From the NCBI GenBank assembly GCA_027627225.1, contig CM051034.1:14437480-14501479 (forward strand): DNA of 64,000 bases, written 5' to 3'. A program made the translations under genes and the position numbers. The notes under the pieces were generated by a model. That model was not told the DNA's origin. It saw only the letters and a program-made list of their open reading frames with translations, and ran no database searches. This stretch comes from Congeria kusceri. Lineage: Eukaryota > Mollusca > Bivalvia > Myida > Dreissenidae. This document shows positions 38,401 to 50,400 of the stretch, piece after piece (within the stretch, counting starts at the first letter, position 1; every line of letters starts with the position of its first letter).

Positions 38401-41400
38401 GTCCGGTGAAATAGTTATGTGCGAGTTACCTGAAATGATTCGGACGGTTGGAAATAGACCAGCAAACATTTGATTTAATAGATATTGGTGGTGATATGGG
38501 TCACCGTCTTAATCCAAGAATCTTTTAAAGGAATTTTAGTTATTGTGAGTAATAGCAAGGTAGGTAACCTTTCACTGGAAAATTCAATTGAAAAATTACA
38601 TTATCTTGGCGGAAGTCTGCGCTCTCCGACTGCTTTTTACAGTTTTTTTTTTACTGTAAAATTATTTATTTCACGATGTAAACATTTCGCGCATTATTGG
38701 AAAACGGTTAATTCGCACAATCTTAAATTCGCGCATTTTTTTTTTTGTTTTACATTTTTATCTTACATTTTTGATTATAATGCAAAAAGAAAATTTCAGC
38801 GAGGTCTTAAATTAACGCTATACTGGGAATACAAAATATGAATTGAAAATTAGACCACCGCGAAATGCAATGATTTTAGTACATTATTATAATCATTTTG
38901 TTTCCAGGCGCACGACATAGATCTTCACGTGCACAACCGCACCCAGGCGTACAACTCCATGAAGGTTCGAGACCTGGAAAACAAGTGTCACGTGGTACGT
39001 ATGCGCAGATTCATAGCTCTTTGACATGTTTTAGCGAAGATTCTTAAAGACAAGTGCCACGTGTTATAGGTGCGAAGAATGTTTTGCCCAAGAGACACGT
39101 AGTCCGTATGCAAAGATTCCTTAACACAGAAGTCAGGTGGTACGTATGCGAATATTGACTAGCTCATTGACACGTGACACGCATGTAAAAATTCATTACC
39201 ACAAGTATACTCCACGTTGTGCTTATGCAAAGATTACATAACGCAAGTCATGTGGTACGTATGCAAAGATTTTATGCGAAGATGTGCAGTTGGTATTATT
39301 ACTACATGTAATTCGCAGGATAGTATCTATTCATAGATCAACTGGCCGGAGTATCTGAACGGTTTACTGACAACCGGAAGCGATGCGATCCACTCATTTA
39401 CCATGGATACGGAAGTAGTCGTGCTCCACGAAGAGTCTCTAGAACGCGTGTGCGCCGTAGTGGCGGAATACGGCAAGAACGACACGGCTAAACGGTACGT
39501 CACGTCACGTCATGTCGTACTCGGGATATTTATGTCCCCCCACGTAGTGGGTAGGGAGACATATTGATTTTGTGCTGAAAGTTGTATGTATGGATGTCTG
39601 GATGTATGTCTGATCTCCTGAAAAAATTGTATGCGCTTGTTCTCCGTAACCCCTGGTCGGATTTTGACAAAACTTCACAGGATTGATCAGTAACAAGTCT
39701 AGCTGTACATATATTCGGCATGTCGTCGGAGGCGATTTTTTTGGCGGAGTTATGGCCCTTTGAAGTTTTTCACATAACAGACCCTATCTGTGCTTGTACG
39801 CCGTAACCCCTGGTAGGATTTTGAAAAAACTTCACAGGATTGATCAGCATCAAGTCTAGTTGTGCATATCGTCGGCATGTCTTTGTCGGCGGAATTTTGG
39901 CGGAGTCACGGCCCTTTCATAACAGACCTTGTCTTCCCTTGTTCTCCGTTACCCCTGGTCGAATTTTGACAAAACTTAACAGGATTGATCAGTACTAAGT
40001 ATAGTTGTGCATATCGTCGGCGGCAGAATTTTGACGGAGTTATGGGCTTTTCAAGTTGTTGACATAACAGACATTGGCTGTGCTCTTTTCCGTAACCACT
40101 GCCTGGAATTTGACAAAACTTCACATGCGTGATCAGAACCAAGTGTGGTTGTGCATATCTTCGGAATGTCATGGTAGGTGGAATCAGCGCGGAGTGTTGG
40201 CGCGTGGGGGAGACATATGTTTTGGTGTTTTTTTTCAACAAACTCTAGTCACAATTAATATAATAAGAAATTGTAATTGTAACGAACATTTGAACCACAT
40301 ATCTCGGCGATGTCTATATGCACTTAAAAAGAGAAAGTTATTATTTAATTGGGGCAAATTTAGTTTTTTGCATGTTACACATTTTCAGCTAGTAATAATA
40401 ACTGGTTGTTATTTAATTAATGAAACTTTGGATTTTTAATGATGAATATTCGAAGTGGCCTTTATTGACCACTAACTTGAACTTGTGAATGTACTCGTAT
40501 ATTTCAGCACGTTACAGACGTACGTTCTACTTGCTCTAGCGAGGTCAATGAAGAACTACTTCGACCTGAGTACATTCGAACCGGATATCGACCACGATGA
40601 GGGTAAGCCAATCAAATCACTGCATGCAGCGCATAGGATCAAATGCGATTACCAGCGTTTAAAATTGTCGTACGATGTAGTGCTGTTCTTTCTTTGTATT
40701 GAACAGATATCATGCTCAAGTTCTTCATTTGTGTCATTGGTCGATATTGTTTTTCTTCTATTGATGTGCGAGTATTGCGGTTTTATGTTTTAGACATGTA
40801 TTTCAATACAGTAAGAATTATTTAATGTAAAAACCTAGTGTTCATTTAGAAAAGAAAGGTGTTGGTTTTGCTTTGGTGCTTTGGTTGTGTTTATTATTGT
40901 CGGTGTTGTCGCAGTTATTGTTGCTGTTGTTGCAGGGCGTTTGTACCTTATATATAGGCGGCATCCTCTAGTAAATTTCTTTACATATATGCATTTTGTC
41001 CATCGTTAACAAATTGTTATTTCAACAACACTAGCCCTTTTTCCCATCCCTAGCCTTACAGTTTATTGTTTATTTACATAGTTTACATAAAGCACCAGTT
41101 TCACATATATGTGAACAGAATTGGCAAAAATGCATTAGAATAATATACATAAATAGTCACATGCAACAATGGCAATAATAATGCAGATGGACGGGAAACA
41201 GCGTATTGATTGACCAAATTTGAGTACAGATTTACGTAGCAAACAACGCTATGAAATAATAGTGCAATCTAGCCGTATCTGAATTCTAATCGGTTAACGG
41301 TCTAATTAAATCCGGTGCCTCTAACAAGCCATGCGTTGTTGTTAATTGATCCCTGTATTTCAGAGATAGAGAAGGAGGGTGAACACTGGAGACGCTGCAC

Positions 41401-44400
41401 GTTCTATACGAACAAGGCGCTGGGGCTGGCCACTGGCGCCATCTACGTCAACGCGACGTCACTGGATAGTACGTTCGTACAGGTGAGCGTTATATAAAAA
41501 AAACAACAACATATAATTGTTTTCAAGGTTTATGCAATGTAAAACGATACGTATGTGATGGTTATTTTTCTACATGTAAAACGATTCAAAATTTGATATT
41601 TATTTTACTGACTCTATGTATAATTTTAAGTGGCCAATGGTGTATTGTAAAATAATTTTTATGTTTCTACATGAGAAACGATACGTATGTGATACTTATT
41701 TTACTGTCTCAGTGTATAATTTAAGTGACCAAAAGTCCGTGTATTGTAAATAATTTAATCATTTAACTTATTTTGCAGCATTGAATAATTTAATCTTAAA
41801 AAAGTATTTAAATAAATAAGTTGCTTGAAACAAAAAAGATGAAATTTGCTTTATAGCACATTCAATTTAGTATTGTTACTTTTTCATAGATTTCTCACAC
41901 TTGCGTGAATAATAATTATGTGCTTTTGTGAGTCTAATATTAGGATTGCTGATTTTCGTTAACTCACTGTCGCTTTTGGTGTTGTTTGATACATTTTTAT
42001 TTTGTTCTTGTATGATATACTGCAGTGAATTTATTGTGTTGTTTTCGCAATATTTTATGACATCACGTGAATAATTGACGTAATTAATCATATAAATTAT
42101 ATCATGTATATTATAATATAGTTTTTATCCGGTGAATATGATATAAAGCATTTTTACAATATCTACAATACATATTTTCGTTTCTTTTTCTGTCGCACAA
42201 GTAGAAAAATTTACATAGTCTTTCCCATGTACATGTATACGCAAATTTACAAACTCTCTGATGCAAAAGTCTAGCTATATACCACGTCAATGTTAATCTG
42301 TTAATTTGATATATTGATTTATATTTATAATTATATTTTTATATTATTTATTGAAACTGTCAGATGGAGCTTTAAGTCAACGTCAGAAATATAGATACGC
42401 TTCTTTCCTTCAGTATCCGATATATATATATATATATTATGCCCCCACCATCAATGAATGGGGGTGGGGGGCATATAGAGTTTACCCTGTCCGTGGGTAC
42501 GTACGTATGTAATGTACGTATGTTCGGATTCTTGTCCGGACAATAACTTTGTCCAGCATTTGAGTATTTTCAAATAACTTTACATCAATGTTAAGCATAA
42601 TGAGACGGTGTGTCGCGCGCAGCAACCAAGTTCCTAGGTCCAAGGTCTAGGTCACACATAAAGGTCAAAGGTCAAATATAAGAATTTTAGCCTTCTATCC
42701 CTGTCCGGAGCATAATTTTGTCCAGCATGGAAGGAATTTCAAATAACTTGGCACAAGTGTTGAGCCTGGTGAGACGGTGTGTCGCGCTCAAGAACCAGGT
42801 CCCTAGGTCAAGGTCACACTTAAAGGTCAAAGGTCAAATATAAGAATTTAAGCCATAGACCCTGTCCGGAGCATACTTTTGTGTAGCATGCATGGAATTT
42901 CAAATAACTTGGAACAAATGTTGAATATGGTGAGACGGTGTGTCGCGCGCAGGAACCAGTTTCTAGATCAAAGGTCACGGTCACATTAAAAGGTCAAAGG
43001 TCAAATATAAGAATTTAAGCCTTCTATGCCTGTCCGGATAATAATTTTGTCCAGCATGGAAGGAATTTCAAATAACAAGTGTTGAGCATGGTGAGATGGT
43101 GTGTTGCGCGCAAAAACCAGGTGCCTAGGTCCGAGGTCAAAGTCAAACTTAAAGGTCAAAGTTCAAATTTAAGAATTTGAGCCATCGACCCTGTCTGAAG
43201 CATAATATTGTCTAACATGGAAGGAATTTCAAATAACTTGGCACAAGCGTTGAGCATGGTGAGACGGTGTGTCGCGCGCAAGAACCACGTCTCTAGGTCC
43301 AAGGTCAAGTTCACACTTAAATGTCAAAGGTCAAGTATAAGAGTTTAAGCCTGTTATCCAAAAAATTGTCTAGCATGGAAGGAATTTCAAATAACTTCGC
43401 ACAAGTGTTAAGCATGGGGATACGGTGTGTCGCGCGTAAGAACCATGTCCCTAGGTCCAAAGTCAAGGTCAGACTTAAAGGTCAGAGGTCAAAAATAAAA
43501 ATTTAAGCCATAGACACTGTCTGGAGCATAATTTTGTCTGGCATTGGAAGGAATTTCAAATAACTTGGCACAAGTGTTGAGCATGGTGAGACGGTGTGTC
43601 GCGCGCAAGAATCAGTTGCCTTGGTCCAAGGTCAAGGTCACACTGAAAGGCGAATGGTCATTTAAGCCGTATATACTGTCTGAAGCATAATTTTGTCCAG
43701 CAGGGAAGGATTTTAAACTAACTTGGCCGAAGTGCTAAGAATGGTGTGTCGGTGTGTTGCGCCCTTTGTATAATGTCAAGGTCTCACTAAAAGGGCAAAG
43801 GTCAAATTGAAGAATTTAAGCCACAGACCATGTCCAGAGCATAATGCTGTCCAGCAGGGAATGATTTTCAAACAACTTGGCATAAGTGATAAGCATTATG
43901 CGGCGGTGTCGCATGCAAAAACCAGGTGCCTTGGTCCAAGGTCAAGGTCACACTTTAAGGTCAAGTAAATGTATTTATGTTAAGATTCTTGTCCAGGCAA
44001 TAACTCTGTCCAGCATTGAAGGATTTTCAAATAACTCGACAGAAGTGATAAGAGGATGTGTCGCCCGCAAAAACTAGGTCCAAGGTCAAGGTCACATAAA
44101 GGTCAAAGGTCAAGTATAAGAATTCAGTCCATGGATTCTGTCAAGAGCATAATTTTGTCCGGCATGAAATTTTTTCAAATAACTTGGCAGAAGTGGTAAG
44201 CATAATGAGACGGCATGTGGCGTTCAAGGACCAGGTCTATAGCTAAAAAGGTCAAGGTCATTAATCAAGGTCAAAGGTCAAATAATTTTCCAGAGCTTAA
44301 TATTGTCATGCATGCAGGGATTTTCAGATAAATTGGCAGAAATGATCACAATCACCAGATGATGTGTTGCATGCACGAACCTGACTTGTGAAGCTAGTGA

Positions 44401-47400
44401 ATTACGTCCCTTAATTCAGGAGTGTGCAAAGCATAATTAAATAATGATAAAAGGCATTTTGTTGATTTTGCACAGAATTATTTAAGATAGCAAGAGTAAG
44501 TGAAGCATACAAGAACCATAACTCATAATTGCATTAAAGTTTTAACTACTACCCTTTATTGATTTTTTGTCAGGACTTAAACTGTTTTGTGATATCCAAA
44601 TTACTTCACACAATAAGATAATACATTGGCAGAAAGTAAAATATAAAAGGACAATTCTCTTTTTGCAAAATAATTTGTATGCATACAGAAAAAGTGGGGC
44701 CATGTAGAAATGGCTGCATAGGTGGGGGCATCCGTGTCTGTGGACACATTTCTAGTTTTAATTTATTATAATGTAATTTTTTTTTTTCCAACAGTGTAAA
44801 ACTTTTTTCGTTTGTACAGTGATACGTTTAATGAGATAGCAATATCTCGAGCTTTAACAAATGTTTTATACTGTAAAATTGCCTTAAACGGGATATTTTT
44901 CATTGTAGACATTTTGTTCAGATTTTATTTATATTAACGTAAACGAATAAAAGATTTACGTACATGTGAATTTAAATGACTATGAATAGCATCTCATATT
45001 TAAAATTCGACGCACAGTTTGCCTTTCTTTTTTTTATTGTTGTAAATCTTTACATTGTTATTTTCGCGTACTGTTTTAAAGGCGGACGAACGTATTCTAA
45101 AGGTTTGTATGTAAGAAGTGTGTTTAGAAACATCCGCCCGCTAGTATCTGGCTGCTTTACCCCCCCCCCCCCCCCATTTTATTCTGATAAAGACATTCGT
45201 ATTGAGGTTGGATTGGTCTTTTTCAAGTCGGAATTTTAGGTCTATTATTATTTTTAATTTGCATGTTTATTTAAAATTCTAAATTATTCATGTGATATAA
45301 AAACCATTAATTTACCACTGGTACTTTAATACAAATGTTGGTAACACAAGAATGTTCTCAAGACATGTTGGTTCTTACGTCTTCGATTTGTGAGTGTTTT
45401 TATCGGTTAACACGTGAACCCAGCACCTGATTTATTACCCCCATCTGAAAAATCACTGCGAGAGATTGAATCCCAACTCTCAATGTAATTCTTGCTCACT
45501 AATAATGAACCATGAAGTAATGCGCTGGTGGTCTATACTTTCGAATTTCAATTTATTTTGTAAGGCAACGTACTGACCCTAATCCCAGAATTCGCAATAT
45601 AACAACTGAACAAAATATACTGATGAATTGACAAGTCATTTAGCCATTTAGTGAGTTGGTTATGGTTTTCATTTTATGTAAGCAGAAATTACCGAAGCCC
45701 TGTTATGATGGCGTAATCAGCTATGTAGGACCATATTTTTCACAAATCACATTTTTCACACACCTGTAAAGAATAGGATCTCATTTGTCACATTTTTAAG
45801 TGCGAAAAATGCTATTGGCCGAAAAAGGAGTATGCGCGAAGATCACAGAAGAATATGATTTTATTTCATAACGAAAACTGAATGCAATCACAAACTTCAC
45901 AGAAAATGTGAAGAATACGAATGGGATGTGTGAAGAATAAGATCTCAATTTTCACACCTGTAAAGAATGAGATCCTATTTTTCACAGATGTGAAAAATAT
46001 GGTCCTACACAGCTATAATCAGTCTGGTGTGGCTACAGAGACGCTGCCATTAAAGTTGCCTAAATATCAGCTAGGGAGGCTGAGAATAGTGCATTAGCCT
46101 TTACTGACAATACGAGTAGTGAAGGGACATCACCATTCAGATTCAAAATAGCTTTAAGATATGAAAGTATAATAATTATTAAATATTATTATGATTGAAT
46201 GTATTAAGTCAAAATAGGTATATACTCGTATAACGTTGAAAAGTGATAACAAATCGAATTAATCGTATTTTAAAATGTAAACAAACGTTGAAAATGTGAC
46301 CCTATTTTTAATGGTCGCTTATCGTTAGCATCAAATTAATATCAGTTGTTTTAGTTATATCAAACTATGTGTGTATAATTGGATTTTGTAGACACAGTCA
46401 TGGCATATTAATTAAGTTTGCTCATTCTTATATGTTTATTTAATAGTAATTTTAATATAATTATGGCGGTGATGTCCTTTTAAACGTATAGTAGATACAA
46501 TAAGTGATGCAAAAAAATCAAAATATATGTGTTTCTCATACGGATAATATGCGAATGTTTTAATTAGACTGGGAATTATTTAGGTAACTGTTACACATAG
46601 TACATGTCGAAGGGATATACCCTTAGCAAAGTATTTTTGTTTCTGTGTCATAAATCAAATGTTTGGTATAATATTATAAATATGTTTGGTATACATTTAA
46701 TTAAGAAACTAGCATTAACTCCTTAATATACCTACTATCACTTATATCTCAAACTTCTATGTCTTCCAACAATATTAGTTTTTACAGTACATGAATTGAT
46801 CACGCACAAAAGTGAACAATCCATGAAAAATAATGTTTGTTTGAACATTTTTTTTTTTTATTCTGGACAAATTGCAAACAAAATGAAAAAGTTTATTTTG
46901 CTGAGGTGATTTTAATCGGATTCACATCATTTATTTTCAATAAAATGTCACAATGTTGGGCCAATCCTATTCTTAAAACCAAAACTATTCATCCGTAGGC
47001 AGGCTTGTTACTGCACAGTGTATTGTAGTTTTAACTTTTAGTTATTTATATATTTTTGTATAAATGGCGTGTCGTGGGAAAACCGGGCTTAATGCACGTG
47101 CGGGCTGCACAGGCTGATCCGGGACGACACTTTCCGCTTTTATATTATTTTCTGTTTCAAGAAAGTCTCTTCTAAACATAAATCCACTGTAGGCGGAAAG
47201 TGTCGTCCCGGATTAGCCTGTACGGACTGCACAGGCTGATCCGGGACGACCCTTTACGCACGTTAGTTAAGCCTGGGTTTCCAACGACATGCCTCGTTTA
47301 TATTCGGAGGCACAAGTGGTTACTTTTATAAACTCCACATTTTCATTTTGAATGGACATGGTGATTGTTTTACTTTTCTTCCATATATTTATAGATCAAT

Positions 47401-50400
47401 ATATTATGTTTTATAGTGCATAACTGAATTACTTTTTTTATTAATTTCATTGTATATCATATGTTGCTATTTTCTCTGTGTCTTGCTTTTTGACTAGTCA
47501 ACTGATAATTCTATATGATAAATGTAAAGGCTTTACTCTCTGATAAACACGAGTCTCTTCGCTTTGTTAGTTTATTGTTGCGCTTACTTACGCTTATATG
47601 TGTGTTTGTTTCGCTGAACCATTTCTAATTATTAATCTTTAAATAGCGTGGTCGACTCTGCGTTTACATGCCATCATGAGATAAACGTTTTTGACGTCGA
47701 CGTTACGTTTGTTTTGCAGATAAAGGGCCTCGTGGATTACGTCAAACGAGCGTTTAAGGACTATTTGTTACGTAAAATATGGATGGACCCTTCTACGAAA
47801 GCTAATGCGGAAAAGAAGGTATAAACACATCAAAGTATATTTGAGGCGTGTCGTGGGAAAACCGGGCTTAATGCATGTGCGTACAGTGTCATCCCGGATC
47901 AGCATGTGCAGTCCGCACAGGCTAATTTGGGACGACACTTTCCGCTTTTATGGTATTTGCTGTTTCAGGGAAATCTCTTCTAAACATAAATCCACTGTAG
48001 GCGGAAAGTGCCGTCCTGGATTAGCCTGCGCGGACTGCACAGACTAATCCGGGTTGACACTTTACGCACATGCATTAAGCCCGATTTTCCCACGACACGG
48101 CTCATTTCGAAATATAAAACAAGCCAACATTTGTTTTAGATAGACCTATGTTGCAAACAACTAGGATGCTCAAAGTTTATTGTAAGGTATATACCACTTG
48201 ATAAATTAAAGTGTTGGTAGAATAAGAAATAAAGATTTCCAGAGTATGTATTAATCCGTTACAACATTTCATAATTATATGTTGTTGTATCAAGTGTAAC
48301 GTTGTGCAAATATATTTTAAAATTAAAGATTCGATGATGAAGTTTTAATATTTAACTAGAAATACCAATATATTTAAATAATAAATATATTTATATGCAT
48401 ACCGGTACTTTCTTGTTGTATTTAGTTAGAGGAGATGATAGATAAAGTGAGCTACCCCTCTTTTATCCTCAACCAAACCTTTCTGAACGAGTTCTACAAA
48501 GAGGTACATATATATATATATATACTTTTGAGTAGATCTTTTTGAAGTCCCTTAGTGTAATATAAAAATAAACTCTTGCGTTCGGGACGATATACGTTCT
48601 GACATATTTTCTATTCCATTTTCTGTTCTCTATTTCACGTTTTCTTTCGTTTTCCAGCAAAGTAATGTATTTTATAATCCCTTATGCCTAACAGATTGGT
48701 GTTAATCCTATATTAAAAGTCTCCTAAGTTTGGTAGTTTCAAATACCCGTGTGTACCGGTAGATATTTTCCATGGCTATGTTCTTTTTTTAGATGATGGT
48801 ACAGAACGATTGGTTCCAAAATTTGCTGAGCTGGCGAAAGTTTACAATCAAAAACATGGTGACGTCACTCTATCAGCCCTTCGACAGAACTAACAGGTAC
48901 TCGTGATGGTCAAAGAAATCGTTAATATGTAGCCTAGAAATATCTATCTTACAGAGTATATGAAACAAAATGTATAAATGGAACTACCAGTCCAGCAGTT
49001 AATGTCAACGTATTTTTTTAAATGAAAAGTTGTCAGCAGTAAGTAAATATTTCCCTGTGGCATTATATTTGCTTAAGGCAACTAGATTTAAAAACTTAGT
49101 CTAATTTACAGGGATTAATGTCAACGTATAAACAATACAAATACAATTATTAAAATAATGTAAATTGTTGATCATGCAAGCTATCTAGCGCAATTAATAT
49201 ACATGTATATCGTTATCTACACTGATTGTCTCCTACAACGTGACTTAATTTGTTCGTCTGTTCTCAGTTGGATCAACCCGCCGGTGACGGTCGAGTCGGA
49301 TTACTCCCCCGTGAGGAACGACATCATCTTTCCCATAGCCCTCTTTCACTTGCCCATATACAGCCACGATGGTCCCAGGTAAATCACTTTAGTTGCTATC
49401 GCTCTCTTTCACCTTTTCCGAATTTACGTAATCTTTTTCTTATTCATAGCACTCTGGTACATTCTCTTTAGTTACGTCACCTTTCCCATAGCCTTCCTCA
49501 ACCTTTCCTATGGTTACGTCAACTTTCCCATAGCCATGTTTCACCTTCTCCTTAGTGACGTCACCTTTCTCATAGCCCTCTTTCATATTCTTCTTAGTGA
49601 CGTCACCTTTCCCATAGCCCTCTTTCACCTCTTCCTTAGTGACGTCATATTTCCCATTGCCATTTTCATCCTTTTCTTAGTTACGTCATGTTTCCCATAG
49701 CCCTCTTTCACCTTCTTCTTAGTGACGTCACTTTACCCATAGCCCTCTTTCACCTTCTCCAAAGTGACGTCACCTTTCTCATAGATCTCTTTCACCTTCT
49801 TCTTAGTGAGGTCACCTTTCCCATAGCCCTCTTTCACCTTAGTTGCGTCCTATTTCCCATAGCCATCTTTCATCTTCTCCTTAGTTACGCCCTATATCCC
49901 ATAGCCCTCTTTCACCTTAGTTGCGTCCTATTTCCCATAGCCATCTTTCATCTTCTCCTTAGTTACGCCCTATATCCCATAGCCCTCTTTCACCTTAGTT
50001 GCGTCCTATTTCCCATAGCCATCTTTCATCTTCTCCTTAGTTACGCCCTATATCCCATAGCCCTCTTTCACCTTAGTTGCGTCCTATTTCCCATAGCCAT
50101 CTTTCATCTTCTCCTTAGTTACGCCCTATATCCCATAGCCCTCTTTCACCTTCTTCTTAGTGAGGTCACCTTTCCCATAGCCCTCTTTCACCTTAGTTGC
50201 GTCCTATTTCCCATAGCCATCTTTCATCTTCTCCTTAGTTACGCTCTATATCCCATAGCTCTCTTTCACCTTCTTCTTAGTGAGGTCACCTTTCCCATAG
50301 CCCTCTTTCACCTTAGTTGCGTCCTATTTCCCATAGCCATCTTTCATCATCTCCTTAGTTACGCCCTATATCCCATAGCCCTCTTTCACCTTAGTTGCGT

